64,000 nucleotides of DNA. It comes from Leeuwenhoekiella sp. Its GTDB lineage: Bacteria; Bacteroidota; Bacteroidia; Flavobacteriales; Flavobacteriaceae. The notes under the pieces were generated by a model. The model was not told where the DNA came from. It saw nothing but the letters and a program-made list of their open reading frames with translations, and made no database searches. A program made the translations under genes and the position numbers. Position 1 is the stretch's first letter. Every line of letters starts with the position of its first letter. The stretch covers positions 40,334-104,333 of the forward strand of contig PAPI01000039.1 of NCBI GenBank assembly GCA_002708845.1. Reading direction: 5' to 3'. Positions 27,438 to 35,379 of this stretch are shown here, piece by piece.

Positions 27438-30400
27438 TTAAAAATTAATATTCAAACTTGTATAGTAGTAGGCTCCATTAAACCCAAATTGATTTGAGTT
27501 TCTTGAATAAGGAATCTGACCACTTGAATAGTTAGAGGCTTGACCTACAGCACCATCTCTTGTGTTATTCCACTTATCTGGGTACGTATCAAAAATATTG
27601 TTGCTACCTATAGACCATGTGAAATTGTCACTGAATCTAAAGGAGATTGATAAATCAACAAGGGCTTTATCACTAAATACCTGTACGAGTCTATCTCCAG
27701 AATCACTTTCGATTACGTTAGAATCCTCAAGGGATAAACCACCACTTGCTGCCTGAACTTCTCCAAAGTGTGTCATACGACCTATAAATCCAAATCTTCC
27801 TGTAGTATAATTAAGGCTGGCCAGAAGTTTGTATCGAGGCTGTGCAACTTCGATTAGCTGGGTTGCAACCTCACCCAATAATTTAAAATCTGGATCACCG
27901 CCAGCGGTAAGTTCAGCAGGCGCAGCTTGTTGACTTACTACCTCCGTTTGGTTTAAGGTCAAAGCGAGACTACCTGAGAAATTACTTTTCTCAGAAAATC
28001 GTTCCTTATAAGCGGCAACGATATCTAAACCTGTAGTTTTGGTACTAATCGCATTTGTGAAAAAACGTATCTCTCTTGCTTCTGGAAACAGCGCAGCAAC
28101 TGCTGGAAAATCACCTGTATCCAATCTTTCGGTAATAACAATTCGATCATTAATATCTATACGGAAAGCATCTGCGGTAAATAATAATTTACCACCTAAT
28201 AATTTTGCAGTAACACCCAGATTATAATTATTTGAAATTTCTGCCTCTGGATCTTTAACACCTAATTGAGCCAATCTAGGGTCGTCACTAGATACTTGCT
28301 TAGTAATTACAATGACATCATTTTGTACCGTTGAAGTATTTACCCGGTTACCTATTTGCGCTACAGATGGCGCTCTAAAACCTCTGTTGTAAGAACCTCT
28401 TAATGCAAGGTTTTCAGTTAATTTATAACGCCCTGCCAGTTTACCGGATAAGTTACCTCCAAAGTCACTGTAATTTTCATAACGTACAGCTGCTGCAACT
28501 AATAACTTTTCAGAAAAATCTTTTTCGACGTCAACATACATAGCAAAATTGCTTCTTGACAAATCATTTTCGTCAATATCAGCGATACCTGGTCTTGCAC
28601 TGGATCCTATTGCCTTGCCTTCTGTAGCTAATGGTCCAACTTCAAAAGATTCTGGAGAACCTTGCTTTAATAAAAATCTATCTGTACGATACTGTGTTCC
28701 AAAGGCTAAATTGAAGGTTTCACTAAGGGCTTTAGACATGTTGAACTCTCCTATCGTTTGTCTAAAGTCATATCTACCCACCTTAAATTCTGTAGGAGAT
28801 GCACTACCTAGAGAAGGGTTTACCGTGTTGTTAGCAAAAAGATCCAGATAGTTTCTACCGTAACTAAGGCTTAAGTCATAGTTCCAACCTTCTCGTGTAA
28901 TTCTATCCACACCTACCACGGTTGAAACATCTACAGAAGAACCTGGAAGTTCTGGTACAAAACCATCAGGAAAAATACCTAAAGCTGAATTTCCATAATT
29001 TGAAGGTGCTCTGAAAAAGCCGTAGGCTAAAATATCTTTTCGTGATACCCCTCCAAAACTGTATAACTTCCAGCCTTTTTCACCTATCGGCAATCCGGCG
29101 TTGTAAAATGCCTGATAGGTGTCATTCTCATTTGCACCATAATTACCTACAACAACATCTCCCTGAGGGTAATAACCTCTGTCTTCTCTTGGATTAGCTG
29201 TATCATAAGGGAATTCTGGAGTAGGACCGGTTTGATCGTAGTCCTCTGGTGCTACAGGATATATTCTTCCTGTATAGGTATCAGACCTGTTAGTTCCTGA
29301 AAAAGTAAACATTTCCAGAGTTGTGTTAAAATAACTGCCCTCTTTACCTAAGCCAAAACCATAATTGATACTGTGTTTAAAGGTTATACCATCGCCTTCT
29401 TTATGAATACCTGCTGTACCGATATAGGTGCCTTCTCCTACGGTTTTCTTTAAGTCTAAATTGATAATACCTGATATCGCGTCTGAACCGTACTGTGCAG
29501 CACCACCGTCACGCAATACCTCAATTCTGCTAAGTGCACCTGATGGGATGGAGTTTATATCTGTAACTATGGTACCTAAACCTGGAGAAACATTTAAATT
29601 CAGGGTTGAAAATTGATGTCTTCTTTTACCATTGATTAATACTAAGGATTGGTCAGGAGACATCCCTTTTAGCGTCGCAGGTTCTGCATAGTTTGTAGTA
29701 CCGTTAACGCCATATTTTGCAGAGTTAAAGGATGGGGAGGAGAACTGAATTTGCTGTCCCAAGTCTGTTTGACCTGTAAGCGCCAATTCTTTTGCCTCTA
29801 CCACGTCTACAGGTACCGGACGGTTAACATCTGTTCTGGGTTTACCTCTTGATCCAACAAGAACCACATCGTCAAGTTGCGCGGCAGCAGCTTCTAATTG
29901 CACATCAATAGTATCTTTACCGGTAATGTCTATTTCAGCAGTTTTAAAGCCTACATAGGATATGACCAGAATATTCTTATCCGCAGGGACTTCAATTGTA
30001 AAATTTCCATCAAAATCTGTCGTAGCTCCAATGGTGGTTCCTTTTACCAGGATATTTGCTCCAGGCAACGGGTACCCTCCATCGTCTTTAATTATTCCCG
30101 TTACAACAGTTTGTACTATTACCCGATTGGGTTTTTCCTTTTTGGTAAGGACAATTTGTTTCCCATTGATGACAAAATTAAAATGAGCTATATCAGAAAG
30201 TTTTTCAAGCACTTTTTCAACGGTCTCCTTATTAGCCGAAAAAGAAATTCTCTGAACTACATCGATTTCGTTCACATTATAAAAAAAACGGTAATCAGTT
30301 TGTGATTCAATCTCACCCAGTATTTTATTCAATTGGACCTCTTTGACGTCAAATTCAATTTTTACCTGGGAGAAAACTGTATTAGCTGATAACTGAAATA

Positions 30401-30500
30401 AAGCAAAAAATGCTATGACGAGACTGATCTTCATTTTAAAGTCCATTTTTTTTCCTTGCTCCTCTTTTTGAAGAGCAAGGTTTCTTCCATGATTTTTCAT
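27438..30500 (-). CDS. TonB-dependent outer membrane receptor with STN domain
   Basis: The 1020-aa receptor has a signal peptide (about 20-44, ending V-F-S-Q) and an STN signalling domain (about 46-118) that should contact the FecR protein encoded upstream. A carboxypeptidase-regulatory-like domain (about 130-215; G-A-N-I-L-V-K-G-T), a plug (about 225-345; I-E-V-L-R-D-G-G-A-A-Q-Y-G-S) and a beta-barrel ending in aromatic residues follow. There is no SusD partner next to it, so it resembles FecA-like trans-signalling receptors more than polysaccharide SusC proteins. An alternative start at 30446 would remove 18 charged residues and place the ATG just after a hairpin. The ligand is unknown. The downstream operon suggests an organic acid or conjugate. 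Confidence 0.9.
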   Translation of the reverse strand: MKNHGRNLALQKEEQGKKMDFKMKISLVIAFFALFQLSANTVFSQVKIEFDVKEVQLNKILGEIESQTDYRFFYNVNEIDVVQRISFSANKETVEKVLEKLSDIAHFNFVINGKQIVLTKKEKPNRVIVQTVVTGIIKDDGGYPLPGANILVKGTTIGATTDFDGNFTIEVPADKNILVISYVGFKTAEIDITGKDTIDVQLEAAAAQLDDVVLVGSRGKPRTDVNRPVPVDVVEAKELALTGQTDLGQQIQFSSPSFNSAKYGVNGTTNYAEPATLKGMSPDQSLVLINGKRRHQFSTLNLNVSPGLGTIVTDINSIPSGALSRIEVLRDGGAAQYGSDAISGIINLDLKKTVGEGTYIGTAGIHKEGDGITFKHSINYGFGLGKEGSYFNTTLEMFTFSGTNRSDTYTGRIYPVAPEDYDQTGPTPEFPYDTANPREDRGYYPQGDVVVGNYGANENDTYQAFYNAGLPIGEKGWKLYSFGGVSRKDILAYGFFRAPSNYGNSALGIFPDGFVPELPGSSVDVSTVVGVDRITREGWNYDLSLSYGRNYLDLFANNTVNPSLGSASPTEFKVGRYDFRQTIGEFNMSKALSETFNLAFGTQYRTDRFLLKQGSPESFEVGPLATEGKAIGSSARPGIADIDENDLSRSNFAMYVDVEKDFSEKLLVAAAVRYENYSDFGGNLSGKLAGRYKLTENLALRGSYNRGFRAPSVAQIGNRVNTSTVQNDVIVITKQVSSDDPRLAQLGVKDPEAEISNNYNLGVTAKLLGGKLLFTADAFRIDINDRIVITERLDTGDFPAVAALFPEAREIRFFTNAISTKTTGLDIVAAYKERFSEKSNFSGSLALTLNQTEVVSQQAAPAELTAGGDPDFKLLGEVATQLIEVAQPRYKLLASLNYTTGRFGFIGRMTHFGEVQAASGGLSLEDSNVIESDSGDRLVQVFSDKALVDLSISFRFSDNFTWSIGSNNIFDTYPDKWNNTRDGAVGQASNYSSGQIPYSRNSNQFGFNGAYYYTSLNINF
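30454..30480 (-). promoter_or_regulatory. Hairpin at the 5' end of the receptor gene
   Basis: On the minus strand CCTTGCTC and GAGCAAGG pair around an 11-nt A-rich loop. The right arm (GGAGCAAGG) is the only Shine-Dalgarno-like sequence before the alternative ATG at 30446, so the structure could hide that start. If translation begins at 30500, the hairpin lies inside codons 7-16. Confidence 0.5.
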
Positions 30501-30548
30501 AATTTTAGTTGTGTTTAGATTGTTAGAATTATTACTGATGATCTAGTA

Positions 30549-30581
30549 TAAAAAAGGGGGTGTTCGCAGCACTTCCTTTTT
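30549..30581 (-). terminator. Possible attenuator between the FecR and receptor genes
   Basis: On the minus strand an imperfect hairpin pairs AAAAAGG with CCTTTTT, with a short inner GTG/CAC helix. It ends in a T-run about 10-40 bp after the FecR stop codon. It would lower read-through into the receptor gene. The inner mismatches make it a weaker terminator than the others in the window. Confidence 0.45.
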
Positions 30582-30585
30582 CTTT

Positions 30586-31749
30586 TTAATTAGAAATTGT
30601 TATTATGTTATTGTTTTTTTCGTAAGTGAATGGCGTGCTTAAGGCAATAGTTTTTAAAATTGTTTCTAAGTTTTCGTTATCAAATTCTCCTTTAAAAACT
30701 TCGTCGTTCAGATTGTTAGCTTTATTAATGAATTTCACATCGTAAAGGCGCTCAAGCTTTATGAGGATTTCTGAAAATTTTAGATTATTTACAATCAGTT
30801 TATCCTGCATCCAGGCGGTGTAAATTTCTGTATCAACCAAGGCCTTATTGAGTTTGCCATCTTTTTTACTATAAGAAGCCTGATAGTTAGGGGTTAGTTT
30901 CATTTCTTCTTCCGGTGAGCTATTGTTATAAACACTTACGGCTCCCTCTACCAAAGTTGCAGTTACAGACTCGTTAGTATCATAGGAGGAAACATTGAAT
31001 TTGGTACCTAAAACCTTTACATCTATATCATTCGCATTAACAATGAAAGGCTTTTTGGCGTTTTTGGTTACTTCAAAGAAGCCTTCGCCCTCGAGAAATA
31101 CTTTTCGCTCTGCTGTTGAACTCACAAATTGCTGCGGAAATCGCAACTTAGAGCCAGAGTTCAGATACACTGTCGTGCCGTCTGACAAGATGATCTTAAA
31201 TTTTTCTCCGTAGGGAATATATATTTCGTTATAGACTAATTTTGCTGAAGCTGAAGATTCGTTTGATACGAATGAAAGGGAATTATTGTTATTCTTAGCA
31301 ATAACGGTTCCGTCTTTATCTTTAATCTGGTTGTCATCTTTAGTACTGAGTACTTTTTTGGAACCATCAGCAAGGGTTATAACAATTTGATCTGTTGTAT
31401 CAAGAACCTTTTCTTGTGTCACGACCTGTTCATTTACAAAGCCATCGTTAGTGTACTTATTCACCTGATACCCTATAGTAAATAAAAGGGCAAAAACTGC
31501 AGCGTACTTGAGTAATTGATACCCTAACCTGTGAGTTTGCTTCTTAGCTTTTGTAGCTGTTATAAATTTCTGATAAGCTTTTTCGGTATCAAAATTTATC
31601 GAGCTATCGGGATTGTATTTTTTTATTTCCTTTTTAAAGAGCTCTAAATTAGCAGGATCTTCCTGAACCCAATTTTTCAATTCAAGCTTTTCCTTACTGG
31701 AAATGGTTCCTTTTAAGAACTTATCAATAAGTGTTAATTCAACCTTCAT
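30586..31749 (-). CDS. FecR-family anti-sigma/sigma-regulator
   Basis: The 387-aa protein has a short cytoplasmic N-terminal segment that would hold the sigma factor (residues 1-77), one membrane helix (about 78-97), and a periplasmic FecR domain (about 180-285; L-S-D-G-T-T-V-Y-L-N-S-G-S and G-E-G-F-F-E-V). A C-terminal STN-like/DUF4974 domain (about 310-385; F-S-E-I-L-I-K-L-E-R) ends it. It relays the receptor's ligand-bound state to the sigma factor encoded divergently 99 bp away. It lies upstream of the receptor gene on the same strand. The full sigma, FecR, STN-receptor set makes a self-contained cell-surface signalling unit. Confidence 0.93.
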   Translation of the reverse strand: MKVELTLIDKFLKGTISSKEKLELKNWVQEDPANLELFKKEIKKYNPDSSINFDTEKAYQKFITATKAKKQTHRLGYQLLKYAAVFALLFTIGYQVNKYTNDGFVNEQVVTQEKVLDTTDQIVITLADGSKKVLSTKDDNQIKDKDGTVIAKNNNNSLSFVSNESSASAKLVYNEIYIPYGEKFKIILSDGTTVYLNSGSKLRFPQQFVSSTAERKVFLEGEGFFEVTKNAKKPFIVNANDIDVKVLGTKFNVSSYDTNESVTATLVEGAVSVYNNSSPEEEMKLTPNYQASYSKKDGKLNKALVDTEIYTAWMQDKLIVNNLKFSEILIKLERLYDVKFINKANNLNDEVFKGEFDNENLETILKTIALSTPFTYEKNNNIITISN

Positions 31750-31848
31750 TTATAGATATACTAAGTTTATTTACTCTATGATACAATTTTGATAAAAAAC
31801 CCCTATCTATTTTTAATTTTTATTAATTTAGAATTTCTGATATACTAA

Positions 31849-32385
31849 ATGGAGGACAAAAAATTATTAAAAAAGTTAAGGAAAGGAGATACCGCTGCGT
31901 ATAGATATTTGTTCTCAACATATTATACCTGGTTGTGTAATTATGTCTTAAAACTTTGTAATGATCCCAGTCTGGCAGAGGATATTGTGCAAGAGACGAT
32001 GGTTAACTTTTGGGAGAAACGAGACTCAATTTTAATAACGACGTCCTTGAAAAGCTACTTATTCCGTTCTTGTCACAACCAATTCTTACAACACATAAGA
32101 AAACAAAAAATAAAGTTTGATTTTTTGGATAATATACGATGGGAAGTCATCGCAAGTGCTCAGGAGGAATATAATACAACCAGAGATCGCGATTTAGAAA
32201 AATTAAATAGTCTTATAGATAAGCTGCCACCACGTTGTAAAGAGATTTTTATTAAAAATAAAATTCAGAAACAAAAGTATAAAGACATTGCTGTAGATAT
32301 GGGGATTTCAATTAAGACTGTTGAAAACCAAATGTCTAAAGCTCTTCATTTTCTAAAAGAGAATGCCAATTCATTCCTTCTTTAG
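31849..32385 (+). CDS. ECF sigma factor, FecI-like (Bacteroidota type)
   Basis: This 178-aa protein has sigma region 2 (about 20-70; A-E-D-I-V-Q-E-T-M-V-N-F-W-E) and region 4 (about 120-170; L-P-P-R-C-K-E-I-F ... K-D-I-A-V-D-M-G-I-S-I-K-T-V-E-N-Q). This is the typical layout for the sigma partner of FecR. It is transcribed away from FecR, from a shared 99-bp intergenic region. It probably drives the receptor and acid-utilisation operon, but the ECF promoter sequence could not be identified. Confidence 0.92.
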   Translation: MEDKKLLKKLRKGDTAAYRYLFSTYYTWLCNYVLKLCNDPSLAEDIVQETMVNFWEKRDSILITTSLKSYLFRSCHNQFLQHIRKQKIKFDFLDNIRWEVIASAQEEYNTTRDRDLEKLNSLIDKLPPRCKEIFIKNKIQKQKYKDIAVDMGISIKTVENQMSKALHFLKENANSFLL

Positions 32386-32682
32386 CCGGTGCCTTACCAT
32401 ACCAATCCATTACTCACACGACTGCCACCAGATTCTCTCTAAAGACTTTCATAAATACTATTTCTGAAGGTTTGAATTTGAGTTTCGGGTTCCTGCCAAT
32501 GAAAAAAGCTGATAATAAACGGAGTTCTTATCGATTTAAAATTTATTACTTAAATTCTTTAAGCTAATTAGTTCTGCTGAATTTTAAAATATTCATCTAA
32601 TGAAACTAGTTGACAAGCAGCTTTTTTAGTGTTCAAAGTTTTAAGTAGGGGAGTAAGCTGAAAAATTATTCAATTTTCAGCA
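32386..32682. other. Intergenic stretch without a recognised feature
   Basis: These 297 bp lie between the end of the sigma factor gene and the terminator of tRNA-Met. Both strands were read. No open frame of useful length, tRNA-like fold or long repeat was seen. Confidence 0.6.
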
Positions 32683-32719
32683 TAAAAAAAGCAGCTACAT
32701 AGCTATGCAACTGCTTTCT
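32683..32719 (-). terminator. Terminator downstream of tRNA-Met
   Basis: AAAGCAG and CTGCTTT (32688-32694 and 32711-32717) pair around a 16-nt loop. In the minus direction a run of T follows. It lies about 10 bp past the tRNA 3' end. Confidence 0.65.
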
Positions 32720-32728
32720 TAAAAATTG

Positions 32729-32802
32729 TAGCGAGAGGGGGGCACGATCCCCCGACCTCCGGGTTATGAATCCGACGCTCTAACCAGCTGAGCTACCTCG
32801 CC
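32729..32802 (-). tRNA. tRNA-Met (CAT), elongator type
   Basis: Read on the minus strand, 74 nt fold as a cloverleaf. The acceptor stem begins GGCGAGG (G1 pairs U72), the D arm is GCTC/GAGC, the anticodon loop is TTCATAA, the variable loop is AGGTC, and the T stem is GGGGG/CCCCC. The discriminator is A73 and no CCA is encoded. G2-C71 and C3-G70 are elongator Met identity pairs, and the Y11-R24 D-stem pair argues against an initiator. Oddities are an A31-C39 mismatch at the top of the anticodon stem and a T loop reading ATCGTGC. Confidence 0.92.
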
Positions 32803-32839
32803 AAAATGTAAAACTGCTCAGGCCTTGCCTAAGCGGGTG

Positions 32840-32869
32840 CAAATATAAAAACATTTGTTTAGCTGGCAA
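32840..32869 (-). promoter_or_regulatory. Promoter of tRNA-Met
   Basis: On the minus strand TTG (32869-32867) is followed after exactly 19 bp by TATATTTG (32847-32840). This is a perfect Bacteroidota housekeeping promoter, about 38 bp before the tRNA 5' end. Confidence 0.85.
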
Positions 32870-32958
32870 GCATGATAATTATAAAATAAAAAAATACAGC
32901 TAATCTTTTTTACTGTACAATTAATATTTATATTGGCGACCCAACCGAATTAATTACC

Positions 32959-33351
32959 ATGGAAGAAAAAGTAAAATTTGAAATAGAGTTTCCTATACAG
33001 GCTTCACCGTCTTTATTGTATCAATATATGTCCTCTCCCTCAGGTATGTCTGAGTGGTTTGCAGATAACGTAAACTCACGCGGCGAATACTATACCTTTA
33101 TCTGGAACGGCAGCGAAGAGAAAGCAAAGCTCTTGGGTAAAAAGAGTGATGAGCGCATTAAGTTCCGTTGGATGGACGATGTAGAGGATGAGAACCTGTA
33201 CTTCTTTGAACTACGTATTGTTGTTGATGAGATTACTAAGGACGTCTCGCTTATCGTAACCGATTTTGCAGAGCCGGATGAAGTGGATGAAGGAAAAATG
33301 TTTTGGGAAAATCAAATTTCAGAACTGAAACACATCATAGGTTCTAACTAG
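32959..33351 (+). CDS. START-like domain protein
   Basis: This 130-aa cytoplasmic protein has the alpha/beta helix-grip pattern of SRPBCC/START-like proteins. It begins with an acidic-basic strand (V-K-F-E-I-E-F-P-I-Q), then S-P-S-L-L-Y-Q-Y and the S-E-W-F-A-D-N-V turn, and ends with a long C-terminal helix. It matches the conserved Bacteroidota START-like family, in which a hydrophobic cavity binds an unknown ligand. The start is the only ATG in range, and the gene ends just before a terminator. The neighbouring aminotransferase gene has its own promoter. Confidence 0.8.
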   Translation: MEEKVKFEIEFPIQASPSLLYQYMSSPSGMSEWFADNVNSRGEYYTFIWNGSEEKAKLLGKKSDERIKFRWMDDVEDENLYFFELRIVVDEITKDVSLIVTDFAEPDEVDEGKMFWENQISELKHIIGSN

Positions 33352-33369
33352 AAAGCAGTACATAAAACG

Positions 33370-33404
33370 TATATTTGTCCCTTCTTAAAAAAGGGACTTT
33401 TTTT
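33370..33404 (+). promoter_or_regulatory. Overlapping terminator and promoter between two genes
   Basis: GTCCCTT (33377-33383) pairs with AAGGGAC (33391-33397), followed by seven T (33398-33404). This is a textbook terminator for the START-like gene. Its T-run touches the ATG of the next gene at 33405. A perfect TATATTTG -7 element (33370-33377) overlaps the left arm, so transcripts started there would lack part of the arm and escape termination. Confidence 0.75.
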
Positions 33405-34244
33405 ATGGTTAATTTTAATGGAACGCTTACTGAAAACCCGCAATTTTCACCCAATAACCGGGGTATGTTCTATGGGGACGCTGTGTTTGAAACCTTGCGT
33501 TATACGGGAGATAAGATTGCATTTTGGGAAGATCATTACTTCAGACTGATGGCTTCCATGCGTATTTTACGTATGCAGATACCTATGCACTTTACACCAG
33601 AGTATTTTCAGGATGAACTTTTAAAACTGCTGGAAGCCTGCGATTTAGTCGGAAGTCCCGCGCGTTTACGCCTTACCGTTATTAGAAACGAAGGTGGTAC
33701 TTATTTGCCTGAAGATAAGGGTGTTTTTTATTATGCACTGGCAAGTAAACTTGATAATGCCTTTTATATACTTAATGATGCGCCTTACGAGGTAGAGCTG
33801 TATAAAGACCACTATTTGAATGCCGATTTGCTGTCTACCTTAAAAACTGCAAATAAACTGATTAACGTTACCGGGAGTATTTTTGCAGAAGAAAACGGTT
33901 TTCAAAATTGTTTATTACTTAATACCAATAAGTCTGTAGCCGAAGCTCTGAATGGAAACCTTTTTTTGGTAAAAGGGAAAACAATAAAAACGCCGCCACT
34001 TAGCGACGGGTGTTTACGGGGTATTGTTCGTAAACAGCTCATTGAGATTATTGAGAAGCTGGAAAACTATACGCTTGAAGAAAGCCCTATTTCACCTTTT
34101 GAACTTCAAAAGGCCGATGAGTTGTTTATAACCAATACGATTACCGGCATTCAGCCCATAACTAAATACCGCAAAAAGAGCTATACAAATACGGTAGCTA
34201 AAGATTTACTGGGTAAGCTAAATGCTAAAGTACGTTTAGGCTAG
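33405..34244 (+). CDS. PLP-dependent aminotransferase, class IV
   Basis: The 279-aa enzyme belongs to the branched-chain aminotransferase / aminodeoxychorismate lyase fold. It shows the early G-M-F-Y-G-D-A-V-F-E-T-L-R block. The lysine for PLP is within L-S-T-L-K-T-A-N-K-L, and N-G-x-L-F and N-T-I-T-G-I-Q-P near the end complete the family pattern. I placed the start at 33405. The frame stays open to an ATG at 33375, but that codon would lie in the terminator hairpin of the upstream gene. Which substrate it uses (branched-chain amino acid, D-amino acid or aminodeoxychorismate) is not clear. The size suits the lyase subgroup. It converges with the yqgE-type gene over 4 bp. Confidence 0.82.
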   Translation: MVNFNGTLTENPQFSPNNRGMFYGDAVFETLRYTGDKIAFWEDHYFRLMASMRILRMQIPMHFTPEYFQDELLKLLEACDLVGSPARLRLTVIRNEGGTYLPEDKGVFYYALASKLDNAFYILNDAPYEVELYKDHYLNADLLSTLKTANKLINVTGSIFAEENGFQNCLLLNTNKSVAEALNGNLFLVKGKTIKTPPLSDGCLRGIVRKQLIEIIEKLENYTLEESPISPFELQKADELFITNTITGIQPITKYRKKSYTNTVAKDLLGKLNAKVRLG

Positions 34245-34248
34245 CGTA

Positions 34249-34809
34249 TTAATTGTAGCTGGGATTTTCAGGTGCATTTGACCAGATTAAATATTCACCG
34301 CCAAGCTCGATCATTTTTTCTTTCCAAAAATCGGGAAAACACTTGTTGATGATTTCTTTATGGTAATTGTTTTCTGCGACGATCCAGGCATTTTCATTTA
34401 GTTCGTGCTCCAGTTGATCGCTGTCCCAACCGGAATATCCCAGAAAAAACCGAATCTGATCTTCAGAGAGTTTTTTAGAGGAGATCAGGTCAATCACAGT
34501 GTCAAAGTTACCACCCCAGTAAATCCCGCTTGAGATCTCAATACTGTCAGGAATCAATTCGGGCACCTTGTGTATAAAATACAGGTTGTCCTGCTCAACA
34601 GGCCCACCATTGTAGATCTGCATTTCCACTTCAACCTCGGGTATGAGTTCGTCAAGTGTAAAATTGAGAGGCTTATTGAGGATGAAGCCTACTGAGCCAT
34701 CCTCATTGTGGTTGGCTAATAAGATCACAGAACGATTGAATGAGATATCCCCAATGATCGCAGGTTCTGCAATAAGTAAATGTCCTTTCTGAGGTTTGTT
34801 TGTAGTCAT
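34249..34809 (-). CDS. YqgE/AlgH family protein
   Basis: The 186-aa protein has the family pattern: K-G-x-L-L-I-A-E-P at the N-terminus, F-x-R-S-V-I-L-L, G-S-V-G-F-I-L-N-K-P, Y-N-G-G-P-V, and L-G-Y-S-G-W-D-x-x-Q-L-E in the second half. The family is widespread and its biochemical role is unclear, although some members were linked to transcriptional control. It is monocistronic, 69 bp downstream of the HU terminator. Confidence 0.92.
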   Translation of the reverse strand: MTTNKPQKGHLLIAEPAIIGDISFNRSVILLANHNEDGSVGFILNKPLNFTLDELIPEVEVEMQIYNGGPVEQDNLYFIHKVPELIPDSIEISSGIYWGGNFDTVIDLISSKKLSEDQIRFFLGYSGWDSDQLEHELNENAWIVAENNYHKEIINKCFPDFWKEKMIELGGEYLIWSNAPENPSYN

Positions 34810-34873
34810 GGGGAAACAATTTCTTCTAAACTAAGCTATTTTTTGATATTAACAAAAAAATAACAAGCATAAA

Positions 34874-34897
34874 AAAAGCCCTCGTAAGAGGGCTTTT
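34874..34897 (-). terminator. Terminator of the HU gene
   Basis: The 10-bp stem AAAAGCCCTC / GAGGGCTTTT with a GTAA loop lies about 20 bp after the HU stop codon. A-rich and T-rich arms on both sides allow termination from either strand. Confidence 0.88.
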
Positions 34898-34917
34898 CAA
34901 TAGTATAGGCAGAAAAA

Positions 34918-35190
34918 TTAGTTTACTGCATCTGATAATTCAGAACCTGCTTTAAACTTAACTACGTTTTTAGCTGCGATTTGAATGGTTTTTCCGGTTT
35001 GTGGGTTTCTTCCTTCACGAGCTGCACGTTTAGATACAGACCAAGAACCAAAACCTACTAGAGAAACACGGTCACCATTTTTAAGTGATTTCTCAACATT
35101 TCCTAAGAAAGATTCTAAGGCTTTTTTAGCTGCTGCTTTAGTAATACCAGCATGTTCTGCCATTGCGTCGATTAAATCTGATTTGTTCAT
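34918..35190 (-). CDS. HU-family DNA-binding protein
   Basis: This 90-aa protein is a normal HU. It starts [11 protein letters not shown], has the G-F-G-S-W block, and the DNA-gripping arm R-x-G-R-N-P-Q-T-G-K (about 58-67) includes the intercalating Pro. It packs and bends chromosomal DNA as a dimer. It has a strong predicted promoter and a strong terminator, consistent with high expression as a single gene. Confidence 0.97.
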   Translation of the reverse strand: MNKSDLIDAMAEHAGITKAAAKKALESFLGNVEKSLKNGDRVSLVGFGSWSVSKRAAREGRNPQTGKTIQIAAKNVVKFKAGSELSDAVN

Positions 35191-35245
35191 AATGTAATAA
35201 AATTAAAAAATTAATTGTCGGTTAAACTTTTGTTTATTGTTTGAA

Positions 35246-35275
35246 CAAATTTAGACGGATAATTCATCCACGCAA
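35246..35275 (-). promoter_or_regulatory. Promoter of the HU gene
   Basis: On the minus strand TTG (35275-35273) is followed after 19 bp by TAAATTTG (35253-35246), a perfect Bacteroidota housekeeping promoter. The start of transcription would be about 50 bp before the ATG. Confidence 0.82.
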
Positions 35276-35379
35276 GCAATAGCGCAGGAAATAGGGTATT
35301 ATGTTGATAACTTTAACATTTTGTTGATAACGATTGCGTATTTTAACAAAATTTAAACCAGCCTAGTATTGATGCGGTC

